From positions 1,860,001 to 1,924,000 of the forward strand of contig NZ_JAIEZP010000001.1 of the NCBI RefSeq assembly GCF_019679475.1: a stretch of DNA of 64,000 nt, read 5' to 3'. Position numbers and translations under genes: made by a program. The notes under the pieces are model-generated. The model searched no databases. It was given only the letters and a program-made list of their open reading frames with translations, and had not been told where the DNA came from. This DNA comes from Hyphomonas sediminis. GTDB taxonomy: Bacteria > Pseudomonadota > Alphaproteobacteria > Caulobacterales > Hyphomonadaceae. How positions within the stretch are numbered: the first letter of the stretch is position 1; each line of letters starts with the position of its first letter. Below, piece after piece: positions 17,157 through 26,190 of the stretch.

Positions 17157-18278
17157 TCAGCCGTCTTCCCGGTAGGCGATGAAGGCCAGGCTGACGAACA
17201 GCACGAACAGGGGCGGCGCCCAGGCGGCCACCAGCGCCGGCGCGGCCCCGGTGGCCCCCAGGCTGGAGGAAAATTGCGTGAAGAAATAAAGCCCAATGGC
17301 CGCCATGACCCCCGTGGCCAGCAGGCGCGAGGTGCCGCCCAGGCGTTGCAGCCGCAGGCAGGCGAGGGCCCCGATAAGAGCCATTGCGGTAAATAGCACC
17401 GGGGTCGCCGTCAGGCTGAACCAGCGCATCGTAAAGCGCGAAGTGTCCAGTCCGGCGGCCTTCGTCTCGCTGATGAAGCGCGGCAGCTGCCAGAAACCGA
17501 CCGTATTGGGCGAGGCGAACTCGTCCAGCAGGCGCACCGCGTCCAGCGAGGTCGGCAGCGCCAGCGTCGCCCGCCGCTCGGGCAGCTGGTTGGGCACGTT
17601 CTCCACGAGGTCTTCCAGCTGCCAGAAGCCGTCATTCAGGACGGCCCGTTCCGCGTCGATCCGGCGCACGAACGCAAAATCATTGGTCGGCTGGCGCCCG
17701 TTATAGAGGCGCTGCTCCTCGATGATCTTCACACCCAGCAGGGTCCGCCCGCCATCCTCCACGCGGTTGGCGTGGATCACATACTGGCTGGCATCATCGC
17801 CCTGGCGCAGCCAGATGCCGGTATCGGCCACTGCCACCGTGCCCCGGCCAATGTTCAGCAGGCGCGCCCGCTCGGCTTCGAAAGACTGTGTCAGCCGCGT
17901 CGCGAACGGGTTCAGCAGCATCGCAGAGAACAGGCCCAGCACCACGCCCAGCACGATCACCGGCGTCAGGAACCGCCAGGCCGACAGCCCGCTCGCCCGG
18001 ATGATCGACAGCTCGGAGCGCCGGTTGAGCCGGGTAAAGGCCAGCATCGTCGCCGCCAGCAGGGCAAAGGGCAGGGTCTGCTCCACAATCATCGGCAGCT
18101 TCATTGCCGACAGGCGCAGCGCGTCCAGCAGCGTGATCTCCACATCCCCGCCCACCGTGCGCAGCTGCTCCACCACGTCGATCATCACGATCGCCAGCAG
18201 CAGGATGCCCAGCACGAGCACCAGCCCGGAGAGGCATTCGCGCAGGATATAGCGCTGGATGCTGGAAAACAGGGGCAT
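17157..18278 (-). CDS. lptG: LPS export ABC transporter permease LptG
   Basis: A 373-residue inner-membrane permease with three helices at each end and a large periplasmic jellyroll domain between, as in LptF/LptG. With LptB it extracts lipopolysaccharide and feeds the Lpt bridge. It starts MPLFSSIQRYILRECLSG; the ATG shares one base with the lptF stop (TGATG), which decides the start against longer frames. C-terminal helices include LFTAMALIGALACLRL. It is the second gene of the lptFG operon. Confidence 0.93.
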   Translation of the reverse strand: MPLFSSIQRYILRECLSGLVLVLGILLLAIVMIDVVEQLRTVGGDVEITLLDALRLSAMKLPMIVEQTLPFALLAATMLAFTRLNRRSELSIIRASGLSAWRFLTPVIVLGVVLGLFSAMLLNPFATRLTQSFEAERARLLNIGRGTVAVADTGIWLRQGDDASQYVIHANRVEDGGRTLLGVKIIEEQRLYNGRQPTNDFAFVRRIDAERAVLNDGFWQLEDLVENVPNQLPERRATLALPTSLDAVRLLDEFASPNTVGFWQLPRFISETKAAGLDTSRFTMRWFSLTATPVLFTAMALIGALACLRLQRLGGTSRLLATGVMAAIGLYFFTQFSSSLGATGAAPALVAAWAPPLFVLFVSLAFIAYREDG

Positions 18279-19420
18279 CAGGCGCGTGCTCCGGGAACGA
18301 AGTCCGGTGGCGGCGGGGCCTCGCGCTGTTTCCGGCCGATGCGCGCCCCGCGCCCGAAATAGATCCAGCTCAGCGCCGCAATCGTCGCGATTGGCGCGAC
18401 CCACATGGCGATGTTCAGCGCCGGGTCGTCTGCGGCAGCCGATTGTAGTCCCAGATGCACCACCAGCACGAGGATCGCCCCGCCCGTGGCAATGCCGATC
18501 CGCCTGCCATAGCCCTGCCGGCTGAAATCTCCGCCCAGCACGGCAAAGATCGCCAGCAGCGCCATCACGATGTTCAGCATCGGCGAGGTCAGGCGCGCAT
18601 TGGCTTCTGCCAGGAAGCTGTCGGCTTCCTTGGCCTCGAAATAGTTCTTCCGGTCCACGAATATCAGCTCATGCAGGAACTTGTCGGATGCCTTCAGCAC
18701 CAGCTCGGAATCTTCCTTCATGAAGTCCGTCAGGTCGAACATGTATTGGTCGAACTCCAGCACCGAGAGCTGCTGGTTGGCGTCCAGCTGCTGGCTCAGC
18801 GCATCGCGCAGCAGCAGGGTTGGGTTTCCGTCCACCGTCACCAGCGCCGCCGAGCGCGCCAGGATCTCGGTCGGGTGTTCTTGGTCGGTCATGTCGGAGA
18901 TCAGCACCCCGCGCAGCTCTCCGCCCACCTGGTCGCGGGCATAGAAGGTCAGCCGCTCGCCATTGGAGGTGAATTGCCCGGCCCGGAACAGCGCCGCGGC
19001 AAGGTCGGCCCGGGCATCGGCCACCGCTTCGCGCATTGCCCGCTGGGACATCGGCTGCCCCCACAGGTTCACTGCCAGGTGGGCCAGCATGCAAATCACC
19101 GCCAGCCGCATCACCGGAGAGGCGACCTGCCAGCGGGTCATGCCGGCGGCCTGCGCCACCACGATCTCGGAATCCTTGTGGATGCGGTTCAGCGACCAGA
19201 CGCCCGCCACAAACAGCGCCAGCGGCAGCAGCAGGGCGATCACCTGGGGCGAGCCCAGCATCACGATGTAGAAATATGTCAGCGCCGACTGCCGGTTTTC
19301 AAGAATCACGTCGGTCCGGGAAAGGCCCTGCGCCAGCAGGGCAACCATCACCAGACTGCCGACAATAATCAGGACAGCCTGAAGTATCTGCCTGAAAAGA
19401 TGCAACTGGATCTTGGTCAT
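18278..19420 (-). CDS. lptF: LPS export ABC transporter permease LptF
   Basis: A 380-residue partner of LptG with the same helix-jellyroll-helix arrangement. MTKIQLHLFRQILQAVLIIV is the first helix, and VVAQAAGMTRWQV near residue 95 is the coupling-helix motif that touches the LptB ATPase. It is divergent from pepA across about 120 bases. The stop overlaps the lptG start, so expression should be coupled. Confidence 0.93.
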   Translation of the reverse strand: MTKIQLHLFRQILQAVLIIVGSLVMVALLAQGLSRTDVILENRQSALTYFYIVMLGSPQVIALLLPLALFVAGVWSLNRIHKDSEIVVAQAAGMTRWQVASPVMRLAVICMLAHLAVNLWGQPMSQRAMREAVADARADLAAALFRAGQFTSNGERLTFYARDQVGGELRGVLISDMTDQEHPTEILARSAALVTVDGNPTLLLRDALSQQLDANQQLSVLEFDQYMFDLTDFMKEDSELVLKASDKFLHELIFVDRKNYFEAKEADSFLAEANARLTSPMLNIVMALLAIFAVLGGDFSRQGYGRRIGIATGGAILVLVVHLGLQSAAADDPALNIAMWVAPIATIAALSWIYFGRGARIGRKQREAPPPPDFVPGARA

Positions 19421-19540
19421 TGAACGACGGCGGTACTCTAGCGTCCAGAAATCGAACCGGAATTGGCAGCAATTCTCTAGCTAACGAGTTGCGCTTGGCG
19501 CGTCGATGCTTAGTTTCCGCTGCAAATGGAGTTTCCACAC

Positions 19541-21004
19541 ATGAAAATCACTTTCGCAGAATCCGCCAAGGCCGATATCGCCGCATTCATCGCTGATGAG
19601 GGCGCAGGCCTGCCGGCAGGCGCAGAAGCGCTGGATAAAGCCTGCGGCGGCCTCCTTTCCGAGGCCCTCGAAGGCGGCCGTTTCGACGGCAAGGTCGGTC
19701 AGCAAGTCTCGGTTGTGCTGCCCAAGGGCTCGGACGCGCGCCGCGCGGTGATTCTCGGCGGCGGTAAGCCGAAGAAGCGCGACACCCGCGCCATGGAGAA
19801 TATCGGCGCCCATTTCATGAAGGCGTTTGCCGCCTCGGGCTTCAAGTCGGCCTCCATCACCGCCCATTCGGCTGAGGAAGCGGCCCGCGTCGCCGCCGGC
19901 GCCAAGCTCGCCGCTTACCGCTTCGACACCTATTTCACCAAGCTCAAGGCCGAACAGAAGCCCAGCCTTTCGGGGCTCACCCTTGTCTGTGACGACGCCA
20001 AGGCCGCCAAGGCTGCCTTCGTCCCGCTCGATGCCGCCACCGACGGCACTTACCTGGCGCGTGATCTCGTCAACATGCCGCCCAACGATCTCCACCCGGA
20101 AAGCTTTGCCGAGAAGATCAAGGAACTCTCCGCCCTCGGCGTTGAGGTCGAAGTCCTTGGCGAGAAGCAGATGGCCAAGCTCGGCATGGGCGCGCTGCTC
20201 GGCGTCGGCCAGGGCTCGGTGCGGGAAAGCCAGCTCGGCATCATGCGCTGGAATGGCGGCAAGGCGGGGGAAGATCCGGTCGTCCTCGTCGGCAAGGGTG
20301 TCTGCTTCGACACCGGCGGCATCTCGCTGAAGCCCGGCCCCGGTATGGAAGAAATGCGCGGCGACATGGGCGGCGCAGCGGCCGTCACCGGAACCATCCG
20401 CGCGCTCGCTCAGCGCAAGGCGAAGGTCAATGTCGTCGGCCTCATCGGCCTGGTCGAGAACATGCCCGACGGCAACGCCCAGCGTCCCGGCGATATCGTG
20501 AAGTCGGCTTCTGGCCAGACCATCGAGATCCAGAATACGGACGCTGAAGGCCGCCTTGTCCTGTGTGACGTGCTTTGGTACGCGCAGGAGAACTTCAAGC
20601 CAAAAGCGATCGTCGACCTTGCGACCCTTACCGGCGCGATCGTCATCTCGCTCGGCCATCACCATGCCGGCCTCTTCACCAACTCTGACGATCTCGCCGA
20701 CGAGTTGACCAAGGCCGGCCTCGCTGAAGGCGAGCGCGTGTGGCGCCTGCCGATGGGCTCTGAGTACGACTCCCTGATCAAGTCGAAATTCGCAGACATG
20801 CGTAATATCGGCGGCCGCGCAGCCGGCTCGATCACGGCGGCCCAGTTCCTCAAGCGCTTCGTCAAGGACGGCGTGCGCTGGGCACACATCGACATCGCCG
20901 GCACGGCCTGGGTTGAGGGTGAGAAATCCCCGACCGATCCGGGGTGGGCCTCCGGCTACGGCCCGCGCCTCCTCGATCGCTGGATCGCGGACAACTACGA
21001 GTAA
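19541..21004 (+). CDS. pepA: Leucyl aminopeptidase (M17), cytosolic
   Basis: A 487-residue M17 metallopeptidase. Metal and catalytic positions are K252 (GKGVCFDTGG), D257, D275 (MRGDMGGAA) and the signature N332-TDAEGR338. It releases N-terminal residues, chiefly Leu, from peptides. No signal peptide, so cytosolic, unlike the second M17 gene at 46426. The ATG at 19541 has GGAG nine bases before it; an ATG at 19526 is in frame but less well placed. It is divergent from lptF. In Escherichia coli pepA and holC are neighbours, and here holC follows too. Confidence 0.95.
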   Translation: MKITFAESAKADIAAFIADEGAGLPAGAEALDKACGGLLSEALEGGRFDGKVGQQVSVVLPKGSDARRAVILGGGKPKKRDTRAMENIGAHFMKAFAASGFKSASITAHSAEEAARVAAGAKLAAYRFDTYFTKLKAEQKPSLSGLTLVCDDAKAAKAAFVPLDAATDGTYLARDLVNMPPNDLHPESFAEKIKELSALGVEVEVLGEKQMAKLGMGALLGVGQGSVRESQLGIMRWNGGKAGEDPVVLVGKGVCFDTGGISLKPGPGMEEMRGDMGGAAAVTGTIRALAQRKAKVNVVGLIGLVENMPDGNAQRPGDIVKSASGQTIEIQNTDAEGRLVLCDVLWYAQENFKPKAIVDLATLTGAIVISLGHHHAGLFTNSDDLADELTKAGLAEGERVWRLPMGSEYDSLIKSKFADMRNIGGRAAGSITAAQFLKRFVKDGVRWAHIDIAGTAWVEGEKSPTDPGWASGYGPRLLDRWIADNYE

Positions 21005-21029
21005 CCCCGGAAGTTCCGGGAGCCCGCTT

Positions 21030-21111
21030 CATCCTTCGACTTCGCTCAGGATGAGCTCTGGTGGGTTAAAGAGAGGCTCTAGAAGCTCATCCTGAGCGAA
21101 GTCGAAGGATG
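21030..21111. repeat. Inverted repeat pair, family C
   Basis: The 26-bp unit CTCATCCTGAGCGAAGTCGA-AGGATG occurs on the minus strand at 21030-21055 and on the plus strand at 21086-21111. The spacer is 30 bases. A second pair with the same spacer length lies at 26086-26167. Confidence 0.85.
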
Positions 21112-21134
21112 GGCGTGCGTGCACGGAGTGAGGA

Positions 21135-21608
21135 TTGGCAGAACCAGCCCCCCCCGAATGGTGGTTCTACCATCTCTCGCGCACGGCGCTGGAAGAGGCC
21201 GCCGCGCCGCTGCTCCAGAAATGCCTTGAGGTCGGCTGGCGCGTGCTGGCGGTCTCTCCGCGGGCGGAGCGTCTGGCAAAGCTGGACGCCGCGCTCTGGA
21301 CGTTCGACGACGCTTCCTTCCTGCCGCATGGCCAGGCCGATGCGCCGGGGCTGGATGCGGCCCGCCAGCCTGTCCTCCTCACCGCCAAACTCGCCAACGC
21401 CAACAGCGCCGACGCGCTCGTGCTGATGGATGGGATGGAAGCCCCCGTCGATGCAAGTTTCAAACGCTGCATGGTCATGTTCGAAGACGCCGACCACGGC
21501 GCCAGAGGCAAAGCCCGCGCCCAGTTCAAGGCCGCCAAAGATGCCGGCCTCGTGACGCGTTATTTTCAGCAGACGGATCGCGGCGGCTGGAAAGAGGCAG
21601 GCGTCTAA
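21135..21608 (+). CDS. holC: DNA polymerase III chi subunit
   Basis: A 157-residue HolC, which links the clamp loader psi subunit to SSB. MAEPAPPEWWFYHL, LLQKCLEVGWRVLAVSP and the block ALVLMDGMEAPVDA match the family. It starts with TTG; GGAG lies about six bases before it. A run of eight C residues falls in codons 6-8 and could be prone to slippage. Family C repeats end 23 bases upstream, so the gene may be read from the pepA transcript through that hairpin pair. Confidence 0.9.
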   Translation: MAEPAPPEWWFYHLSRTALEEAAAPLLQKCLEVGWRVLAVSPRAERLAKLDAALWTFDDASFLPHGQADAPGLDAARQPVLLTAKLANANSADALVLMDGMEAPVDASFKRCMVMFEDADHGARGKARAQFKAAKDAGLVTRYFQQTDRGGWKEAGV

Positions 21609-21630
21609 CCGCCGCACAATCCCTCCGCCG

Positions 21631-21704
21631 TCGTCACCCTCGACGGGCGCAGCCCGTCACGCCACGTCATCCCGGTTTCGCCGGAGGCGAAGACCGGGAT
21701 CCAG
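21631..21704. repeat. Partial family B repeat next to a solo family A repeat
   Basis: 21631-21659 holds TCGTCACCCTCGA with a third version of the family B hairpin, GACGGGC-GCA-GCCCGTC, but lacks the rest of the 45-bp unit. 21665-21704 is a single family A element, CGTCATCCCGG to CGGGATCCAG, with hairpin TTTCGCC/GGCGAAG. Both sit between convergent holC and yjdM. Confidence 0.7.
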
Positions 21705-21795
21705 ATAAGGCAATATCATTTGCCTGCGGATAGTTTCTGCGGCCAGGATCAGCTTGATTGAATGAAGGGGAGGAACGCGCGGCAGGGCGCTGCCC

Positions 21796-22134
21796 TCACC
21801 CCTTCTTCACAAACTCCGACTTCAGCCCCATCGCGCCGATGCCGTCGATCTTGCAGTCGATGTCGTGGTCGCCGTCCACAAGGCGGATGTTCTTCACCTT
21901 CGTGCCGCGCTTCACCACCAGCGACGAGCCCTTCACTTTCAGGTCCTTGATCACGGTCACCGTGTCGCCATCGGCCAGCACATTGCCGACCGAGTCCTTG
22001 ACCACCTTTGCGCCTTCGTCTGCGGCTGCCTCGCCCGGCGCCCATTCATGCGCGCATTCCGGGCAGATCAGCAGCGGCCCGTCTTCATAGGTGTAGGCGG
22101 AGCCGCATTTCGGGCAGGGGGGCAAGTCGGACAT
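21796..22134 (-). CDS. yjdM: PhnA/YjdM zinc-ribbon domain protein
   Basis: A 112-residue protein with an N-terminal zinc ribbon (C7-PKC, then C24-PEC) and the PhnA C-terminal domain ([20 protein letters not shown], then [20 protein letters not shown]). Despite the old name PhnA, the family is not the phosphonoacetate hydrolase and its role is unknown. It is a single gene divergent from ndk. Confidence 0.93.
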   Translation of the reverse strand: MSDLPPCPKCGSAYTYEDGPLLICPECAHEWAPGEAAADEGAKVVKDSVGNVLADGDTVTVIKDLKVKGSSLVVKRGTKVKNIRLVDGDHDIDCKIDGIGAMGLKSEFVKKG

Positions 22135-22289
22135 GGGCAGGGGCTTTCAAGCAATAGGTGTCCGATCGCCCCTAAGCCTCCGGCGGCGGCACTGCAACCC
22201 TCGGTATGTCGCGGCTTGCCCCGGCGCGCAGGCGCCGCTATAGGCCGCGCAAATTCCCGCAAACATCAGACGACTACAGGAAGCCCCAC

Positions 22290-22712
22290 ATGGCCGCGCA
22301 GCGTACCTTTTCCATCATCAAGCCCGACGCCACCGAGCGTAACCTGACCGGCGCCATCAACGCCGTGATCGAGAAAGCCGGTCTGCGCATCGTCGGCCAG
22401 CGCCGCATCCAGATGACCCGCGCCCAGGCCGAGCGTTTCTACTCGGTTCACTCGGCACGCCCTTTCTTCGGCGAGCTGGTCGACTTCATGACCTCCGGCC
22501 CGGTGGTCGTTCAGGTTCTCGAAGGCGCTGACGCCGTTGCGAAATACCGCGAAGTGATGGGCGCCACCAACCCGGCCGACGCCGCCGAAGGCACCATCCG
22601 CAAGCTGTTCGCCAAGTCGATCGGTGAGAACTCGGTCCACGGTTCGGACTCGGCTGAAAACGCTGCTATCGAGATCGCTCAGTTCTTCTCTGAGTCTGAC
22701 ATCACCGCCTAA
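22290..22712 (+). CDS. ndk: Nucleoside diphosphate kinase
   Basis: A 140-residue NDK that transfers the gamma phosphate of ATP to NDPs through phosphohistidine H117 in [29 protein letters not shown] is the family start, and length is standard. ATG 22290 has AGGAAG nine bases upstream. A strong terminator follows, so the gene is probably monocistronic. Confidence 0.98.
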   Translation: MAAQRTFSIIKPDATERNLTGAINAVIEKAGLRIVGQRRIQMTRAQAERFYSVHSARPFFGELVDFMTSGPVVVQVLEGADAVAKYREVMGATNPADAAEGTIRKLFAKSIGENSVHGSDSAENAAIEIAQFFSESDITA

Positions 22713-22743
22713 GCGCGGTTCGCCTCTCAGGCGAACTTCAAAG

Positions 22744-22777
22744 GCCGGAGCCGGGGTTGCCCGTCTCCGGCTTTTTT
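22744..22777 (+). terminator. Rho-independent terminator of ndk
   Basis: Stem GCCGGAG (22744-22750) pairs with CTCCGGC (22765-22771), followed by six T. The gene-free stretch that follows, to 22907, has loosely repeated GATCCGATG and GTCCC words but no feature I can name. Confidence 0.85.
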
Positions 22778-22907
22778 GTGCGCGCGCCCGATCCGATGTG
22801 ATCCGATGCGTCCCGAAGTGTCCCTGAAGTGACCCAAATCGTCCTCAAGAGTCCCCAAAAAGACACGGTTTGACACGCAAAAGGATCAGGCGGGCCCTGT
22901 ATGGCCC

Positions 22908-23621
22908 CTATTTGCGCGGCATGTCCCCGCGCGCGGCTTCCTCCAGCAATTCGATCTGAAGCCTTTGAATTGACGCCAGTCTTTCCCATTGCCGGTGCAG
23001 GTGCAGGTCGATTTTCTCGTGCAGGTGCCGGATTTCCAGCTCCGCCTTGAGGTTCACCTTGTAATCATTCTCCGAGCGCAGCCGGTCTTTCGCCTCCTGC
23101 CGGCGCTGGCTCATCATGATGATAGGCGCCTGCAACGCCGCAATACAGGAGAGCACTAAATTCAATAGAATGAAGGGGTAAGGGTCGAATGTCCGCAGCA
23201 GAAATCCTGTGGCGTTCACCGCCATCCATACTGCGAGGATGACGCAGAAAGTCAGGATAAACGTCCAGGACCCGCCAAACCGCGCCACTGCATCGGCGGC
23301 CCGCTCGCCCAGGCCGCGCGCGTCTTCCCAGGTCGCGTCCGGTTCGTCGGCCACCAGCGTCCCGGTCTCCAGGCTTTCCAGCACCTGCTCGTCCAGCGCT
23401 GTCAGCTCGCCGCGCTCTTTCTCCAGCAATCGCTCCAGATACACTCGCCGCATCCGGGCAATATCGGGCAGGCACACGCTCTGGTCGGGGCCAATCTCCG
23501 GCATCTGCGATTTCAGCGCCGCCTGCGTGCCCGGCGTCGCATCACACACGCGGCGGGTTTCCCCCTCGCCAAACGTGTTGCCGCAAACCGCGCAGGTCAC
23601 AGTGCCCGTATCCTGTCCCAT
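22908..23621 (-). CDS. DUF1003 membrane protein
   Basis: A 237-residue protein. A small CAVCGNTF zinc-like start (C10, C13) precedes the DUF1003 region: two helices around residues 118-139 and 150-172 (FILTFCVILAVWMAVNATGF and FILLNLVLSCIAALQAPI), then the conserved SQRRQEAKDRLRSENDYKVN and a helical tail with HEKIDLHLHRQW. The family is an inner-membrane protein of unknown role; some members are linked to chloride-like transport only by annotation. It is monocistronic and divergent from the YqjD-like gene. Confidence 0.88.
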   Translation of the reverse strand: MGQDTGTVTCAVCGNTFGEGETRRVCDATPGTQAALKSQMPEIGPDQSVCLPDIARMRRVYLERLLEKERGELTALDEQVLESLETGTLVADEPDATWEDARGLGERAADAVARFGGSWTFILTFCVILAVWMAVNATGFLLRTFDPYPFILLNLVLSCIAALQAPIIMMSQRRQEAKDRLRSENDYKVNLKAELEIRHLHEKIDLHLHRQWERLASIQRLQIELLEEAARGDMPRK

Positions 23622-23825
23622 GAATCGCTCCCATCCGGCGTCAGACAGAAGGTCTAGCTTGGCGCGCCGGGGCAGGGCAACGCTGGCGCAGGCGCCGCCT
23701 GCGGCGCGTAATGGTTACCGCAAAGTGTGTAGCCAATTGGAATAATTCGCTGATTGCCCTTCATTACGGCACAATGGAATTCTGGTAACCGTAAAGATTA
23801 TACGCCCGCGACCAATGGAATGATC

Positions 23826-24185
23826 ATGTCTGAAGCCTCCCGCAGCAAGAAAAACGCGCCCGCCGCCACCGGCAATACTGCCGATCTGGAGGCCCGTCTG
23901 GCTGCGCTGCGTTCGGAGATCGACGGCATTCTCGAGGCCATGGCCGAGCAGGCAGATGCCGAAAAGGAAGAAGCCGCGAAGGTCACCGAAGAGGCGAAAA
24001 CTGCCGCCGACGACATCGGCGAAGAAGTCCTTCGCGAAGCCCGCCGCGCGCTGAAGCAGATCCACAAGCAGGCCGCCTCGCTGGAAAAGACGCTGGGCGT
24101 GCAGACCCGGTCAAACCCGCTTCAATCGCTGCTGATCGCCTTCGGCCTCGGTTTCATCGTTTCGCTGCTGATGACGCGCCGTTGA
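23826..24185 (+). CDS. YqjD/ElaB-like tail-anchored membrane protein
   Basis: A 119-residue protein with a helical coiled-coil middle (about residues 20-90, rich in Ala, Glu, Lys) and one C-terminal helix (LQSLLIAFGLGFIVSLLM) ending in TRR. This is the layout of the ElaB/YqjD/DUF883 proteins that tether to the inner membrane and in Escherichia coli bind ribosomes. ATG 23826 is preceded by GGA; ATG 23820 is also possible. It overlaps the next gene by one base. Confidence 0.8.
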   Translation: MSEASRSKKNAPAATGNTADLEARLAALRSEIDGILEAMAEQADAEKEEAAKVTEEAKTAADDIGEEVLREARRALKQIHKQAASLEKTLGVQTRSNPLQSLLIAFGLGFIVSLLMTRR

Positions 24186-24613
24186 TGCTCTCGCTTCTTT
24201 CTTCTCTCCTGCAGAACCAGGTCGGCGCGCAGGTAAACCGCAGCCTCAAGGGCCTCGGCACGCTCGCCGTGGTCGCCGTGTTCCTGCTGACGGCTTATGT
24301 CGCTGCCGTTGTGGCGCTCGCCCTGTTCCTGGCGGAGCAGATGAGCCCCTGGGCCGCCACAGCCTTCGTCGCGCTCGGCTTTGCCGTGATGGGCGGCGCG
24401 CTGGTCCTCTTCCTGTCGCTGAAGGCCGAGGCCGACGAACGCGCCGAAGCCGCCGCCGCAAAGGCGCGCCAGGATACGCAGCAGCAATTCCTCTCCGCCC
24501 TCACAGGCAGCGAAGGCGGCGGCAAGCAGGCGATGGTCATCGCCGCAATCGCCGGTCTCGTCCTCTCCAGCCTGCTGGGCAAGGGCGAGGATGATGAGGA
24601 AGACGAGGACTAG
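24185..24613 (+). CDS. Holin-X/YqjE-like (DUF1469) membrane protein
   Basis: A 142-residue protein with two central helices (LAVVAVFLLTAYVAAVVALAL and WAATAFVALGFAVMGGALVLF), a charged coiled region, a third hydrophobic segment and an acidic tail (GEDDEEDED). YqjD- and YqjE-type genes usually lie together, as here (TGATG overlap). The holin-superfamily label is historical; nothing phage-like is nearby. Its stop TAG lies in a CTAG that also supplies the stop of the facing gene. Confidence 0.8.
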   Translation: MLSLLSSLLQNQVGAQVNRSLKGLGTLAVVAVFLLTAYVAAVVALALFLAEQMSPWAATAFVALGFAVMGGALVLFLSLKAEADERAEAAAAKARQDTQQQFLSALTGSEGGGKQAMVIAAIAGLVLSSLLGKGEDDEEDED

Positions 24614-25641
24614 TCCTCGCCCACCTTCACAACCCGGCGCCCGGTATTCTCGCCCCGGAAAAGGCCGCAGAAGGCTTCCGGCATCGCGGCAATGCCTTCG
24701 AACCGGTCTTCCTGAATCTTCAGTGTGCCGCCTGCGATCATTTTCGCCATGGTTTCAAGGGCTTGCGGGAATTCGCGCGCAAAGTCGAACACCACGAGCC
24801 CCTGCATGTTCACGCGGTGCGTGATGAAGGGTTTGGTGTTCACGATGCCCGGCGTTTCATCCGCCCTCAGATTATAATCGGCTACCTGTCCGGAGATGCA
24901 GATGCGCCCGTTGAGCGCCATCAGGGGCAGGGCGCGGTTCACCATCGCATTGCCCACATTGTCGAACAGGATGTCGATCCCCTTGGGAAACTCAGCGGCA
25001 ATCGCGGCGGAGAGGTCGCTCGCAGTCTTGTAGTTGATGGCCGCGTCAAAGCCGGCCGTTTCCGTCAGCCAACGGCATTTCTCGTCGCTGCCCGCCACGC
25101 CGACTACCTTCGAAGCGCCCCAGGATTTGGCGAGCTGACCGGCGGTGGCGCCCACCGGGCCAGCCGCTGAAGTTACCAGCACAGCGTCGCCTTCCTTGAA
25201 GCGCGCCACATTCTTCATACCAAACCAGGCCGTCAGCCCCGGCACGCCCAGCACGCCGATCCACGCCGAAAGCGGCACGCCGGGAACATCCGCCACCTTG
25301 CCGATGAAGCCCTTGCCGGTCTGCATCGAATGGGTTTTCCAGCCGCCCGCGCAGAACACTTTCGTGCCCACTGGCCAGTCCGGATTGTTCGACGCATCGA
25401 TCACGCCAACGCTGAAGCCATCGACCGCCTTGCCGAGCGGCAGGGCCGCTGCATAGCTGTCGCCGCCCGAAAGGCGCGAGCGCGTGCCCGGATCAACTGA
25501 GCACCAGACATGCGCAACCCGGAACTGCCCTTCGCTGGGCTCCGGCAGGGGCCGGCTTTCAAGGCGGAAGTCGGAAGGTTTCGGCGGCCCGTCGCAATAT
25601 TGCGCCAGTACGACCTGCTGCATCTCGCGCGCGCCGCTCAT
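24610..25641 (-). CDS. NADP-dependent oxidoreductase (CurA/YncB-like MDR family)
   Basis: A 343-residue zinc-free medium-chain dehydrogenase/reductase of the leukotriene B4 12-hydroxydehydrogenase/curcumin reductase type. VTSAAGPVGATAGQLAKSWGA near 150 is the Rossmann nucleotide loop, FDNVGNAMVNRALPLM near 234 and GLVVFDFAREFPQAL near 285 are family signatures. It should reduce the double bond of enones with NADPH. Start ATG 25641 overlaps the stop of the upstream GNAT gene by four bases. It faces the holin-X gene and shares the CTAG stop. Confidence 0.9.
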   Translation of the reverse strand: MSGAREMQQVVLAQYCDGPPKPSDFRLESRPLPEPSEGQFRVAHVWCSVDPGTRSRLSGGDSYAAALPLGKAVDGFSVGVIDASNNPDWPVGTKVFCAGGWKTHSMQTGKGFIGKVADVPGVPLSAWIGVLGVPGLTAWFGMKNVARFKEGDAVLVTSAAGPVGATAGQLAKSWGASKVVGVAGSDEKCRWLTETAGFDAAINYKTASDLSAAIAAEFPKGIDILFDNVGNAMVNRALPLMALNGRICISGQVADYNLRADETPGIVNTKPFITHRVNMQGLVVFDFAREFPQALETMAKMIAGGTLKIQEDRFEGIAAMPEAFCGLFRGENTGRRVVKVGED

Positions 25642-25952
25642 GGGGTTTCTCCCGGTCCGATGGTGAACAGGTCTGCCCACTCGGGATGCTTGGCATATTG
25701 CCCGCGCACATAGGGGCAGACCGGCACGATCTTGAAGCCGTTGGTGCGCGCATCTTCCAGCATGAAGTTAAGCAGGGCGCCCGCGACGCCCCGTCCGCCC
25801 ATGGCTTCGGGCACGCGGGTATGATTGGCGCTGATGATGCCGGGGCCGGGATAGGTGAACTCGATTTCGCCTTCAGCGGCGATGCCCTCGATGCGCGCAA
25901 CATAGCGGCCCTTCAGCTCGCCATCCTCGCGTTTGATCACGATGTCGCTCAA
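25638..25952 (-). CDS. YjdJ-type GNAT N-acetyltransferase
   Basis: A 104-residue mini-GNAT protein. It shows HTRVPEAMGGRGVAGALLNFMLE, the acetyl-CoA binding segment with GGRGVA, then ARTNGFKIVPVCPYVRGQYAKHPEW, the C-terminal signature of the short COG2388 group. The acceptor is unknown. It is translationally coupled to the downstream oxidoreductase. Confidence 0.9.
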   Translation of the reverse strand: MSDIVIKREDGELKGRYVARIEGIAAEGEIEFTYPGPGIISANHTRVPEAMGGRGVAGALLNFMLEDARTNGFKIVPVCPYVRGQYAKHPEWADLFTIGPGETP

Positions 25953-26085
25953 CCCGTTCCTCCCTGATCATTGCGGCGAGGTGACCTCGCACTGATTGCC
26001 GCTTCGGGGATAATGGCTGGGGGAAGTAGTGTCCATAATGGCGCGCCGGTGCGTCGACCGGCCAGTCTGCCAGCCTTCTGAACGG

Positions 26086-26167
26086 CTCATCCTGAGCGAA
26101 GTCGAAAGACGAGCCGGGGCGCAGGGCAGCTCGGCTTGGCCCATCCTTCGACTTCGCTCAGGATGAG
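26086..26167. repeat. Inverted repeat pair, family C
   Basis: The 26-bp unit lies at 26086-26111 (plus strand, end changed to AAGACG) and 26142-26167 (minus strand). The 30-base spacer has the same length as in the 21030 pair but a different sequence. It is between the purN stop and the GNAT gene. Confidence 0.85.
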
Positions 26168-26190
26168 CGTTGCCGTCGGTGGCCTGGGGT

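Noticed and set aside
24185-24613. Prophage holin
   Set aside because: The holin-superfamily label comes from a two-helix fold. The gene is paired with a YqjD-like gene and no phage gene is nearby.
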